A DNA stretch of 64,000 bases from Prevotella herbatica (GCF_017347605.1 NZ_AP024484.1:1517501-1581500), one strand, 5' to 3'. Numbered from the stretch's first letter, positions 42,917-51,611 are shown. The notes: generated by a model from the sequence alone, not told the origin. Made by a program: numbers and translations.

Positions 42917-43545
42917 TTTACATCTATTTTACTGTCTGTCAATGTAATGTTCACATTCTCAAAATGGTTCAATGACTCTACGATGGTTTCTGCATCCTTG
43001 GTCTTATCCCAATAAAAGTGTAGACGCAGATGTTTTGATTTGTCTGAATTATAAACTACCTTTAGTTTATAATATGAGGATATATCATCCAGTATGGTTT
43101 GTAATTCTACGTTATCAAACGACTGTCCTTTTTGTGTGGTTGTAGTATCCGTATCTGTGGTTTCTGTATCAATGCTCTTGGTAGGTTTGTCTGTAATCAC
43201 TCTGCCCGTCTGTGTTTTCCTGACAGATTGTTTATCAGAGGAACTCCGATTAATGACTATTGCCGCATAGGTTATGCCCGACACCAATAGTATACCAATC
43301 AATATGGCTGCTATCTTGCTCAATGAGAAATGGTGGCTATGCTTTGTCTCAAACTCTTGCAGGGCTTTGTCTACATCTACATCAGGGCTCTTAGTATAGG
43401 CATTGTCTGTCTTTATAATGAGATCATAATACTCACGGGTTTCTTTGTCTGCAAGGATTTCCTGCATCTCCTCTTCAGAATAATGCTCGGGGTGCTCTGT
43501 CATATCAAGCAACCGCTCTATTTTTTCATTTGTATCCATATTCAT
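42913..43545 (-). CDS. FecR-like anti-sigma factor (short form)
   Basis: A 210-residue protein. An acidic cytoplasmic N terminus (about 1-72, TEHPEHYSEEEMQEILAD) should bind the sigma factor. One membrane helix follows (about 74-98, IAAILIGILLVSGITYAAI), then a Ser/Thr-rich periplasmic linker and a C-terminal FecR-C/DUF4974-like domain (DNVELQTILDDISSYYKLKV). The central FecR domain of typical family members is absent. It lies 4 nt downstream of the sigma gene and overlaps the receptor start by 4 nt, so sensing probably runs from receptor STN to this domain to the sigma factor. Confidence 0.82.
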   Translation of the reverse strand: MNMDTNEKIERLLDMTEHPEHYSEEEMQEILADKETREYYDLIIKTDNAYTKSPDVDVDKALQEFETKHSHHFSLSKIAAILIGILLVSGITYAAIVINRSSSDKQSVRKTQTGRVITDKPTKSIDTETTDTDTTTTQKGQSFDNVELQTILDDISSYYKLKVVYNSDKSKHLRLHFYWDKTKDAETIVESLNHFENVNITLTDSKIDVK

Positions 43546-43549
43546 CCGT

Positions 43550-44035
43550 TTATTTGAAATTGGCTTTTAAAGTTTTAAGAGCTTGTGAAAGATGCTTATA
43601 TACAGCCACCTGACTTATGTTAAGTTCGTCGGATATCTCTCTGTACTTCATCTTACGCTCATACTTCATAATAAGTACTTGCCTGTCTCTGGGCGTTAAA
43701 AGGGTATCTACCATTTCTCTGAGTCTCTGCATATCTGGTGTGTCATTATTAATGGCAATGGATGGCAGTGAAGATTCAAGGGTGAGCAAACGGCACACAC
43801 GCTCTTTGATACGCTTGTGATTAAGCAGGTCGATACAGCGATTGCGTACGCACATCAGAAGATAGTTTTGCGGCTTATCTACATAGGGATTGATCGTTCC
43901 ATCCCAAATGCTTGTGAATATGTCACTCACAATGTCTTTAGAGTCTTCTTCATCCTTAACTATAAGGATTGATAGTCTCAACATTTGCTTATAGTTATTT
44001 CTGAAAAGCTCTTCAAATTGTTCTTTCTTATGCAT
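43550..44035 (-). CDS. ECF RNA polymerase sigma factor
   Basis: A 161-residue sigma-70 family protein of the small extracytoplasmic-function type. Region 2 (about 10-75) includes FRNNYKQMLRLS and DIVSDIFTSIWD. Region 4 (about 100-158) ends in a helix-turn-helix MKYREISDELNISQVAVYKHL. It is first in the operon with a dedicated anti-sigma protein and receptor. Because the downstream operon copy keeps the same promoter block but has lost its sigma gene, this factor may drive both operons. Confidence 0.92.
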   Translation of the reverse strand: MHKKEQFEELFRNNYKQMLRLSILIVKDEEDSKDIVSDIFTSIWDGTINPYVDKPQNYLLMCVRNRCIDLLNHKRIKERVCRLLTLESSLPSIAINNDTPDMQRLREMVDTLLTPRDRQVLIMKYERKMKYREISDELNISQVAVYKHLSQALKTLKANFK

Positions 44036-44057
44036 ACTTATTTTTGCTGTCGTTGTC

Positions 44058-44136
44058 TATATAACGGATGAGTTTTGATTTTCCTAACCATGAAAATAAA
44101 AAAGTTTGGATGAATGTCTAAAATATTACAGTATTC
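44058..44136 (-). promoter_or_regulatory. Conserved upstream block of the sigma/anti-sigma/receptor operon
   Basis: Conserved with 40289-40369; it contains GGTTAGGA and CGTTATATA on the minus strand and no primary-sigma -7 box. It is a candidate autoregulated ECF promoter. Confidence 0.5.
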
Positions 44137-44211
44137 CAAGTTGACTCCTAAACAAATCATTTATATGATAATCGTAAACAGAATGGGTAAGGACGAAATA
44201 GTAACAGTAAT

Positions 44212-44240
44212 AATAAAGGCTACCAAAGGTAGCCTTTATT
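44212..44240. terminator. Terminator of the GH2 gene
   Basis: AATAAAGGCTACC-aaa-GGTAGCCTTTATT is a 13 bp stem directly after the GH2 stop. Confidence 0.8.
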
Positions 44241-44242
44241 AC

Positions 44243-46843
44243 TCAATACTGTGATATATTATTAAGTTTATCCATATTCTTATTTTCCAGTTTCTGCTGC
44301 AACATAGTCTTTAAGGTATTTATATCTGAAAGATGCGTGTTGGGACAGAACTTGTCTGAATGCATGTAGCGCAGTACACTCTCATAAAATGCTTTGCCTT
44401 CAGGATATTCTAGTGTCTTATCCAAATCACTCATACAGATAAGAAGTTTGCCTTTGCCAATCTGAAATTCAAATATCAGTCCTAGTTTGTGGTTTCGTTC
44501 TATATTGTCTATCACTTGTACGATTGGTCTGTATTGCTTCCCCATATTGTCCAGTATTGCTGGATGAGACTCTTTGATAATAGGGAACCATTGCCAGTTT
44601 GTGTGCATTTCAGTTGGGAAATAATTAAATATAGGATGTTGTGGGTTGGTTAGTATTCCAAGTGTGCCTGGAGAGACTGTCTTCTTGTTGTTCTCGCATA
44701 TAGTTTTAAACATATGGTAGTTCCAGTAATCAGTCATGAAAAGTCCACCTACCTGATATTTCACAAATTCTGTAGAATCAGGCATAAATAAAACTTTAGC
44801 TCCCCTTAATAATTTTTGCCCAATTTCATCGGTCATCTTATGTGTAATGATGAGGCCTTTCTTCAATTGCTCAGTTTGGTTCTCATTAGGATACACCCAT
44901 ATTTGGTAAGTATTATATCCTATGCCTTTTTGTGTCATGCCCGTATCATCAAGAAATCCCAGTTCCATCGTCAGGCATGTAGGCTCTTTAAATCGTGAAA
45001 GATCGATGTCTATATTTCCAATAGAATCCAATCCCTCTTTTATAAATCCACCCAATACGATGAAAAATTTAGTTTTGTTACCTTGTTTGATCTGGCAATA
45101 AACTTCTGTGTCGTTGAAATGATAGCCTGAATAATTCGCTACTTTTATCTTTGCTTTCAGATGTTCACTGTTGCTGAAACAATATTTGTCTGATATAAGA
45201 AGCGGTACAACTGGACTGCACCATTGTCTCCACTGTTCTTTTGAAACTATTCCTTTGTTGTCCATAAAAGCATCCATAATACCGACGTATGCGCTTCCTT
45301 GACCAGGATAATCCTGAATGTCGAGCAACTGAAATCCAGCCATATTCTTCGTACGCAGGTCCATTTCTATATCAGCTTTATACAGTAATGCGCTCCAGAT
45401 ACCGCTAGCTTTATGAAAGTCTTCAGCTTGATCAAGCATTCCCGCATTTTCAAGCCTTTTGCGGAATACTTCCATATTATATGGATATAACACCCCTGTA
45501 TACTTCTTAATTTCGTTGAAGTCGGGATAAGTCTGAAACTGTCCAGTCTCGTGACTGATCACAGGAACGGTAGCCTTGTCGCAAGCTTCGTCAAAGTTTA
45601 ACGATGAATTCGGATAAAAATGGTTTATCATTCCGCCTTCGTAAGCATCGGCATACGAAAACGAGCCACGTGTATGAGTGTTGTATTTTCCCCAACCTTC
45701 ACCGCCTATTCTGCAGGTGGTGAAATAGTCCATTCCAGTTTTTATTCCTTGATACCCCAGATAGTAATTGCTGCCAAATGTATAAAGAATGTGTGGAGCT
45801 ATTTTTCTGAAGTCATTGGTGAACTCTTTCATTTTTTCAATGCTTCCCCATAACTCGTTTCCTAAACCCAGCATCACGAAAGAAGGATGATGAGAGTATT
45901 CTCTCAGAATATTCACGCCTTCTTTATGTAGAAAAGTCATTAAAGTTGTATCTGAAGCGTTGAAATCGCCCCAAAAAGGTAGTTCGGGCTGCAGATACAT
46001 TCCTATCGAGTCGGCAACAGCAAATGCAGCTTCAGGAGGACACCATGAATGAAACCTTATATGATTGATGCCATATTGTGCCAATTTGCCCATATATTTT
46101 GCCCATGACGGCTTATCCATCGCTACGTGCCCAGTTATAGGCCAGACGCATGCATCGTGCTTCCCACGTAAAAAAATCACGTGACCGTTGGCGTAGAAAT
46201 GATGTTGGCCTGCATGGAAATCCTTAAAACAGTCTTTAATCTCTCCGTTACATGTATTTGTTGTTTCCTCTTTTGCGTTTTCTGCTTCGATATATATCTG
46301 TCCAATAATTCCGTTCCAGTTAGTTTGTGTATCTTCTGCATAAGCATGACTGTTTCCGTAAATCTGTTGCGGCACACCACTTGTGTTGTCCACAATTATC
46401 GTAATGTGGTGTAGTCCTGATTTCTTTATCGGGAGTATGTATCTCTGAGGTGTTGATATGTCATTGCTTGAACCAATATACACGTTGTCCAAATACACCT
46501 GTGTAGGTTTTGTACGTTCAAGGAATAATGTTGGTCGTGAGTTCTTCCATGTTTTTGGAATCACAACATTGTGTTCGTATTTTGCTTTTCCACGATATTC
46601 AAACAATCTTGTCAGGTGAGTAGTCTCTTCCTTTGAAGATGGTTGGTAACCTAAATGGTTTGTGTCTGTTGTTCCTGGAAGTATAATATCCTTCGTTGTT
46701 ATACTATTATTCTCAATCTGCTTTCCGTCTTTATCAGAAAGCAAACTGCATCTCCATTCGCCTGCTAAGTTTATTCTTTGTGCTTTTACAGAAGGGCACA
46801 AAGCAATGAAAAGCATAATTGCAAAATAACTTCTAGTTCTCAT
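44243..46843 (-). CDS. Secreted glycoside hydrolase family 2 enzyme
   Basis: An 866-residue exported protein; the signal peptide ends near residue 21 (CPSVKAQ). A sugar-binding jelly-roll (INLAGEWRC, YEHNVVIPKTWKN, RPTLFLERTKPTQVYLDN), an Ig-like part and a TIM barrel follow. The barrel shows HDACVWPITGH, HIRFHSWCPPEAAF, the acid/base Glu in LGLGNELWG and a second Glu in PVISHETGQF as the probable nucleophile. After about residue 560 a beta-rich and a glutamine-amidotransferase-like region are seen (LLRGAKVLFMPDS). Family members are exo-acting beta-galactosidases, glucuronidases or mannosidases; the exact activity is not readable here. No SusCD pair is adjacent, so it is not in a classical polysaccharide locus. 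Confidence 0.87.
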   Translation of the reverse strand: MRTRSYFAIMLFIALCPSVKAQRINLAGEWRCSLLSDKDGKQIENNSITTKDIILPGTTDTNHLGYQPSSKEETTHLTRLFEYRGKAKYEHNVVIPKTWKNSRPTLFLERTKPTQVYLDNVYIGSSNDISTPQRYILPIKKSGLHHITIIVDNTSGVPQQIYGNSHAYAEDTQTNWNGIIGQIYIEAENAKEETTNTCNGEIKDCFKDFHAGQHHFYANGHVIFLRGKHDACVWPITGHVAMDKPSWAKYMGKLAQYGINHIRFHSWCPPEAAFAVADSIGMYLQPELPFWGDFNASDTTLMTFLHKEGVNILREYSHHPSFVMLGLGNELWGSIEKMKEFTNDFRKIAPHILYTFGSNYYLGYQGIKTGMDYFTTCRIGGEGWGKYNTHTRGSFSYADAYEGGMINHFYPNSSLNFDEACDKATVPVISHETGQFQTYPDFNEIKKYTGVLYPYNMEVFRKRLENAGMLDQAEDFHKASGIWSALLYKADIEMDLRTKNMAGFQLLDIQDYPGQGSAYVGIMDAFMDNKGIVSKEQWRQWCSPVVPLLISDKYCFSNSEHLKAKIKVANYSGYHFNDTEVYCQIKQGNKTKFFIVLGGFIKEGLDSIGNIDIDLSRFKEPTCLTMELGFLDDTGMTQKGIGYNTYQIWVYPNENQTEQLKKGLIITHKMTDEIGQKLLRGAKVLFMPDSTEFVKYQVGGLFMTDYWNYHMFKTICENNKKTVSPGTLGILTNPQHPIFNYFPTEMHTNWQWFPIIKESHPAILDNMGKQYRPIVQVIDNIERNHKLGLIFEFQIGKGKLLICMSDLDKTLEYPEGKAFYESVLRYMHSDKFCPNTHLSDINTLKTMLQQKLENKNMDKLNNISQY

Positions 46844-46870
46844 TTGTTTTTTATGGTTCTTGTTGAGTGC

Positions 46871-46878
46871 AAAGATAT
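46871..46878 (-). promoter_or_regulatory. -7 box of the GH2 gene
   Basis: TATCTTTG on the minus strand, 28 nt before the ATG. The nearest TTTG (46906-46903) is 24 nt away. Confidence 0.5.
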
Positions 46879-47020
46879 AAATAATATTTTAAAACGTTAG
46901 TCAAATATCATCCTCATGCTATTTTGTAATAAGGTTAATCAAAGTTAAGCTGCAAAATATCATCTTCGATTATATCACAATTCCTACTTTTTGGTAACTA
47001 CATTACTATTTAGTACCTAC

Positions 47021-47051
47021 TTGTGAAAAGTATTTCTAATTAGTATATTTG
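47021..47051 (+). promoter_or_regulatory. Promoter and candidate operator of the NAD(P)-binding reductase
   Basis: TTG (47021-47023), 20 nt, TATATTTG (47044-47051). Just upstream, GGTAACTACATTACTATTTAGTACC-like DNA (46993-47017) forms an imperfect dyad GGTAACTA/TTAGTACC that resembles the repeats in front of the neighbouring hxlR-type gene. Confidence 0.6.
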
Positions 47052-47096
47052 CACCATAACAAAGAGATATTATTAACAACTTAAAGAATAACGAAA

Positions 47097-47756
47097 ATGA
47101 AGAATGTAGTTTTAATCGGTGCAACAGGTTTCGTAGGAACAGTACTCTTAAATGAATTGTTAAGTCGTGGACATAAGGTAACTGCTATTTCGCGTAATGC
47201 TAGCAAAGTAACTATAAAGAATGAGAACCTGAATGTAGTGGAGATAGATTCCACTGATCCTGCACAATTGGCAAAGGTAGCAGAAGGCAAGGACGCGATA
47301 GTTTCTGCTTATAATCCTGGCTGGGCAAATCCTCATATCTATGAAGATACCTTAAAGTATTATCCAAAGATTCTAGAGGGCGCAAAGAAATCAGGTGTAC
47401 CTCGTTTGTTAATCGTTGGTGGTGCAGGTACCTTGTTTGTAAAACCAGGTCTTCGCCTCATGGATACAGGCTCTTTGCCAGAGGCTTGGCTTCCTGGTGT
47501 GAAATCTCTTGGTGAGTTCTATCTCAACACTTTGATGAATGAGAATGATATCGATTGGGTATTCCTGTCTCCAGCAGCAAATCTCGGTAATCTTAAACCA
47601 GGTGTTCGCACGGGTAAGTTTAGGGTAGGTAAGGATGACCTTTTGGTAGACGAGAAAGGCGATAGCTTCATCTCTGTTGAAGATTACGCTGTTGCAATGA
47701 TTGACGAACTAGAAACCCCGAAGCATCACAAAGAACGTTTCACCGTTGCTTACTAA
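47097..47756 (+). CDS. NAD(P)-binding SDR-like protein (NmrA/YwnB type)
   Basis: A 219-residue Rossmann-fold protein. The dinucleotide-binding motif LIGATGFVGTVLLNELLSRG is at the N terminus, and RLLIVGGAGTLFV and YLNTLMNENDIDWVFLSPA follow as in NAD(P)H-binding oxidoreductases of the atypical SDR group. It is convergent with an HxlR-type regulator, a pairing often seen for genes that respond to electrophiles or disulfide stress. The true substrate is unknown. Confidence 0.88.
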   Translation: MKNVVLIGATGFVGTVLLNELLSRGHKVTAISRNASKVTIKNENLNVVEIDSTDPAQLAKVAEGKDAIVSAYNPGWANPHIYEDTLKYYPKILEGAKKSGVPRLLIVGGAGTLFVKPGLRLMDTGSLPEAWLPGVKSLGEFYLNTLMNENDIDWVFLSPAANLGNLKPGVRTGKFRVGKDDLLVDEKGDSFISVEDYAVAMIDELETPKHHKERFTVAY

Positions 47757-47780
47757 TAGCAAGTCATAAACACAAATTCA

Positions 47781-48137
47781 TTAAGCTGTCACCACATTAT
47801 TGAAGTTTTCTTTAGCCCATTTTATGAGTCCATCAAGACTTGGCATGAGGCTTTTACCGATATCGGTAAGTGAGTATTCCACACGAGGAGGAACTTCAGG
47901 GTATAGTTTGCGATTTACAAGATTATTGCTCTCCAGATTTTTCAATGTCTGCGAGAGCATTTTTTGTGAACAGTCTGTCATGTTTCTACGAAGTTCATTG
48001 AAGCGCATTACTCCATTTTCTGCTACATATAAATGATATAGCACGAGCAAAGACCATTTATCACCGAATTTGGCTAAAACGTTACGTATTGGACACGTTA
48101 GATATTCAGGATTCACTATTTTCTCTTTCTTTTGCAT
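47781..48137 (-). CDS. HxlR-family transcriptional regulator
   Basis: A 118-residue winged-helix regulator. CPIRNVLAKFGDKWSLLVLYHL is the family start, with the conserved Cys that serves as redox sensor in YodB/HypR-like members. MRFNELRRNMTDCSQKMLSQTLKNLE is the recognition region, and YSLTDIGKSLMPSLDGL is the wing. A second Cys is present (TDCSQ). It probably represses the convergent reductase gene and itself, given the matching AGTTACTA repeats in both promoter regions. Confidence 0.9.
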   Translation of the reverse strand: MQKKEKIVNPEYLTCPIRNVLAKFGDKWSLLVLYHLYVAENGVMRFNELRRNMTDCSQKMLSQTLKNLESNNLVNRKLYPEVPPRVEYSLTDIGKSLMPSLDGLIKWAKENFNNVVTA

Positions 48138-48162
48138 AGTATTCTCTTTATCGTTATTATTG

Positions 48163-48200
48163 CAAAAGTAACAATTTTCTACATAGTTACTATTAGTTAC
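48163..48200 (-). promoter_or_regulatory. Promoter and operator-like repeats of the hxlR-type gene
   Basis: TACTTTTG (48170-48163, minus strand) is the -7 box. Upstream of it, AGTTACTA occurs twice as a direct repeat (48185-48192 and 48195-48202), where the -33 element would be. A protein bound there would block transcription. Confidence 0.5.
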
Positions 48201-48352
48201 TAGGTTAATCTTAGTTAACGAATAAAGTTAGATTATTTAATGTGCTCTACACGCTATCATGTTTTTTTATATGTCATTAATTTAATAATGATATGAAAGT
48301 TCTAGTGAAATAATTTCCTATTATGGGTTTTCAATTAGATAAAGTCATTCTT

Positions 48353-48397
48353 GATACAAAAACATCCCTGTTCTTATTATTTAAGAGCAGGGATGTT
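48353..48397 (-). terminator. Terminator of the yceI-like gene
   Basis: AACATCCCTG and CAGGGATGTT form the base of a hairpin with an extra TCTTA/TAAGA pairing. On the minus strand it is followed by TTTTTGTAT. The spacer 48203-48352 shows nothing else. Confidence 0.8.
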
Positions 48398-48461
48398 ATA
48401 TACTGAAGGAATTTCTGAGAAAACTTCCGTTTAAACACTCAAATTATCCTATTTTTCATTC

Positions 48462-49037
48462 TTATTTATTGGGACTGAATTCTATATTTGCGACGATTCT
48501 CACATCATTACTGATCATTGCCTCCGGAAATTTCGGACCAAGATCATAATCTGAGCGTTTTACAACTCCTGTTACCTGAAAACCAGCAGTAGTTTGCTTG
48601 TTCATCGGATTGATTATTTTTCCGAAGAATATCGCATTCAGTCTGATTGGTTTGGTTATACCATGGAAAGTTAGGTTACCATATATATAGCCTTTTTTAG
48701 CATTCAACTTTACCAGTTTGGTACTTTTAAAAGTTAGTGTAGGATATTTCTCTGCATCAAAGAAATCAGCAGACTTCAAATGATTGTCACGAGGCGTGAC
48801 ATCCGTATTGATACTTGCTACCTTAGCCTCCAAAGTAATTTTTGCATCACTGTAGTCAGCCTTTGATGTAATAACTGTTGCATTGAAATCCGAGAATCGC
48901 CCGTCTATTTCGGAAATCATAAGATGTTTAACGACAAATCCTAGTCTTGAATGTTGTGGATCATTTGTCCATGTTGTCTGTGCATTTGCTGCTAATGCTG
49001 AAAGCATGATTACAGCTAGAAGTATGTATTTTTTCAT
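48462..49037 (-). CDS. YceI-family periplasmic protein
   Basis: A 191-residue exported lipocalin-like protein. The signal peptide ends at about residue 19 (AANAQ). TTWTNDPQHSRLGFVVKHLMI and the C-terminal VVKRSDYDLGP are the family hallmarks. YceI proteins bind polyisoprenoids or similar amphiphiles in the periplasm. It has its own -7 box (TATATTTG, 49107-49100) 62 nt upstream and its own terminator, so it is monocistronic. Confidence 0.93.
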   Translation of the reverse strand: MKKYILLAVIMLSALAANAQTTWTNDPQHSRLGFVVKHLMISEIDGRFSDFNATVITSKADYSDAKITLEAKVASINTDVTPRDNHLKSADFFDAEKYPTLTFKSTKLVKLNAKKGYIYGNLTFHGITKPIRLNAIFFGKIINPMNKQTTAGFQVTGVVKRSDYDLGPKFPEAMISNDVRIVANIEFSPNK

Positions 49038-49099
49038 TGCTATATTGTTTATTGAAACTTTATTATCCTTTGTCTTTTATTTAATTCATTGTTATACTG

Positions 49100-49107
49100 C
49101 AAATATA
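49100..49107 (-). promoter_or_regulatory. -7 box of the yceI-like gene
   Basis: TATATTTG on the minus strand, without a clear upstream TTTG. Nothing further is seen between 49108 and 49343. Confidence 0.45.
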
Positions 49108-49343
49108 ACGAAATAAAAAGATAAACACTGTACATATTTCAGAAAAGAATAAACTAAACTATCGTATTTGATTAAAAGTTTCTTGAAGCAGCAGCGAAAC
49201 AACCGCATCTTGTTTCACATACCCCGATGTTTATTGTCATAAACGCTGATAATTACTCTATTAAGATTCACGAAAACCTTAAGCATAATGCCCCTTTTCT
49301 TCATCTAAATCAAAGACAATCATTTCTTTTTCTGAGATAAATA

Positions 49344-49373
49344 TTGCCATTAGCTATAATAGATGTATCTTTG
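49344..49373 (+). promoter_or_regulatory. Promoter of the MFS transporter gene
   Basis: TTG (49344-49346), a 19-nt spacer and TATCTTTG (49366-49373). It decides the start codon: translation must begin at the ATG at 49404, not at the in-frame TTG at 49344. Confidence 0.75.
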
Positions 49374-49403
49374 TATTCTAAAATTAAAAGGAGTTTCTTA
49401 TTT

Positions 49404-50582
49404 ATGATAAAGCTAGAAGAAAATAAAGGCATTCCTCGGTATCTAATCTTAATGATGGCTATATTGGCAGGCGTGTCAGTAGCCAATTTGTATTATAATC
49501 AACCGCTGTTGGAACTTATTCGAATGGATTTTTCTGTTACAGAAGTTCAGGCTAACTTAATTTCAGTGATTACCCAAATTGGTTATGCAACCGGATTATT
49601 TCTGATTATTCCTATGGGTGATTTATATTCCCGACGCGTGATTATTCTCATCAGTATGCTGTCTGCAGCACTTGCTTCGGCAATCATTGGTTTTGCTCCA
49701 AGTCTGATTCTGGTATGGATAGCCTCCTATTTCCTTGGTGTTTGCTCTGTGATTCCTCAGTTATTCATTCCGATAGCAGGGCAGTTCTCTAGCCCCGAAA
49801 ATAAGGCTCGGAATATGGGCTATGTACTTTCTGGACTGTTGATAGGAATTCTGACTGCAAGAGTTGTGAGTGGATATGTGGGTAACTGGTTAGGGTGGAG
49901 AGCTATGTTTTTTATTGCTTCGGCAGTAATGATCATCAGTTGTTTGATTTCTGTTCGGGTAATGCCAGATATGAAATCCAACTTTCAAGGGAATTATCGT
50001 TCTTTAATGCGTTCTATACTGAAGATAATTGCAGCTCATCCAAATATCCGACTAAATTCCGTCAGAGCAGCTTTTGGATTTGGCTCTATGCTGGCGGTTT
50101 GGTCTTGTTTGGCTTTTCATTTAGGTCAAGCACCTTTTTATGCCGGAAGTAATATGGTAGGAATGTTGGGACTATGTGGCATCTTAGGTGCTGTTGCTGC
50201 TTCTGGAATTGGTAAATATATTCCTCAATATGGTATCGGTAAATTCTCCATCACAGGTGCTATAATACAGATAACAGGTTGGGTTATCGCATTTTTCTTT
50301 GGTAATAGTTATTCTGGATTGGCTATATCTATTGTCATTATTGATGTTGGCTTACAGTGTCAACAACTTAGTAATCAAAGTGGATGTATTCAGGAAATAC
50401 CTCAAGCCAGTAACAGAGTGAATACAATCTTTATGACCACCTATTTCATTGGTGGCAGTTTGGGAACTTTCCTGGCTGGTTGGGGATGGAAGTTGGCAGA
50501 ATGGACGGGTGTTTGCGCTATGGGAGCGGGAATGGCTGTTATATCCTTAGTTATTTCTTTGACAAGCCTTCACAAAGAATAA
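49404..50582 (+). CDS. MFS transporter (drug/sugar efflux type)
   Basis: A 392-residue inner-membrane protein with about 12 hydrophobic helices. The MFS motif A is visible as GDLYSRRVIIL between helices 2 and 3. NLYYNQPLLELI near the first helix matches the YnfM/arabinose-efflux-type branch. The substrate is not readable. It has its own promoter, and a weak AT-only hairpin (about 50608-50641) follows the gene. Confidence 0.9.
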   Translation: MIKLEENKGIPRYLILMMAILAGVSVANLYYNQPLLELIRMDFSVTEVQANLISVITQIGYATGLFLIIPMGDLYSRRVIILISMLSAALASAIIGFAPSLILVWIASYFLGVCSVIPQLFIPIAGQFSSPENKARNMGYVLSGLLIGILTARVVSGYVGNWLGWRAMFFIASAVMIISCLISVRVMPDMKSNFQGNYRSLMRSILKIIAAHPNIRLNSVRAAFGFGSMLAVWSCLAFHLGQAPFYAGSNMVGMLGLCGILGAVAASGIGKYIPQYGIGKFSITGAIIQITGWVIAFFFGNSYSGLAISIVIIDVGLQCQQLSNQSGCIQEIPQASNRVNTIFMTTYFIGGSLGTFLAGWGWKLAEWTGVCAMGAGMAVISLVISLTSLHKE

Positions 50583-50642
50583 TTTCAAGAAGGTTATGTT
50601 GACTTCACTCATGAAAAGAAAAAATACTTTTTCTTTCTCATA

Positions 50643-50778
50643 AAATATCTTGCAAGTGAGGACAGAGCCAAGCTAGCTTGAGCTATGCCGAACGCAGCTA
50701 GATATTCAAAGTATTTAAATATCTTGCAAGTGAGAGCCAAGTTTGCTTGAACTATGCCGAGCGTAGCCTATATTCATG
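50643..50778. repeat. Two-unit tandem repeat after the MFS gene
   Basis: AAATATCTTGCAAGTGAG, GAGCCAAG, GCTTGA-CTATGCCGA-CG and a final TATTCA recur at 50643-50716 and 50717-50778; the second unit has lost a short piece (GACA). The unit has internal dyad character (CAAGC/GCTTG). It is non-coding and of the kind of intergenic repeat scattered in Prevotella genomes. Confidence 0.7.
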
Positions 50779-50908
50779 TAAGAAACAAAATATAAGGGAA
50801 AACAGTCAATAAAATTAAGGTAATTAAAAGATTAATTTTTAATAGAGCACGTGTAAAAAGACTTAGAATAAAGGGCCATTTATGGAGAAAGCTACCCCCT
50901 AAATAGAA
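50779..50908. other. Gene-free spacer
   Basis: AT-rich DNA with no supportable gene. Fragments near 50870-50900 (GGCCATTTATGG) may still correspond weakly to 15690-15710 beyond the end of repeat copy L. Confidence 0.4.
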
Positions 50909-51611
50909 AAAGATTCCAGAAAAAAGAAAAATAACCTACACTACCTACATTTTTGACTTAAATAGCTGTTTATCAATAGTTTACATGATGTATATAAGTG
51001 TCTTTTCATACATCTTTCCTACATGGTTCCTACATTATAAGCACGTATTTGTACCTAAAACGATGGAATTTGATCAAAGCATAATACCAAAATCGCTTTT
51101 TTTTGTCCCACCATTAAGTCGTGTATTTGGCTGTAAAGCAAATCACAGTAATGCCTTTCTTAAGAATTATAAATCTAGGAATGTTATTTCTATTTGTCTA
51201 TTTGTAAATAAAATTTTAAAATAGATGGATTTATATAGCATTTTGATGTGCCAATCTTTTCAGTAAAGGATTTCATACAACTATACTGATTATCAGTAAC
51301 AGCTTAAAAATGTGTATAGTGTTTCAGAATGTATAATGTATAACTATGAATGTTTATAATCAATTCCTATTATAGGCAAAATGTATGAAGCACAACAAAA
51401 ATAAAATCACCTTTTTCGGTGCGCCTTTAAGTGATTAGGGCCTAATCACTCGGTAAAGCATGTAGGACAACAGAGTGATTAGGCCCTAATCACTCCCAAA
51501 AATGTATAAGAACGGACTTACCTACATCATCTAACGTATTGTATAACAATACGTTTCGCAAAAACATGTAGGAAACGGCATTAAAAACTCGCAAAAAAAA
51601 TATTTTTATTG
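50909..51611 (-). repeat. Non-coding repeated element, copy R (inverted partner of 15047-15673)
   Basis: Reverse-complement copy of the element at 15047-15673, 76 bp longer because of differences in the middle. The conserved core 51388-51582 aligns to 15269-15075 over 195 bp with no gap and 19 mismatches. Both 21 bp palindromes (51430-51450 and 51474-51494), the TGTAGG motifs and the T-rich end are kept. A 79-codon open frame at 50985-51224 is not conserved in copy L and is not regarded as a gene. Confidence 0.85.
51430..51494. promoter_or_regulatory. Pair of 21 bp palindromes in copy R
   Basis: AGTGATTAGG-n-CCTAATCACT at 51430-51450 and at 51474-51494, both with perfect arms, 23 bp apart. 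Where copy L has a changed arm in one of them, copy R is intact. Confidence 0.6.

Larger units (their letters stand above)
42439..44136 (-). repeat. Duplicated operon segment, complete copy
   Basis: Upstream copy of the segment also found at 39315-40369. It covers the promoter block, the whole sigma gene, the anti-sigma gene and the first 159 codons of the receptor. Confidence 0.88.

Noticed and set aside
43550..44035. Sigma/anti-sigma pair as a prophage or defence regulator
   Set aside because: The overlapping receptor gene with an STN domain gives a simple cell-surface signalling explanation.
49344..49403. 20-residue N-terminal extension of the MFS protein
   Set aside because: It overlaps the promoter, with TATCTTTG at 49366-49373, so it cannot be in the mRNA.
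50985..51224. 79-codon open frame inside repeat copy R
   Set aside because: It is absent from copy L although the DNA is homologous, has no family features, and the region is AT-rich with few stops by chance.
50643..51494. Possible CRISPR array because of several repeats
   Set aside because: The repeats are of different kinds, with two copies each, without regular spacers and without cas genes.
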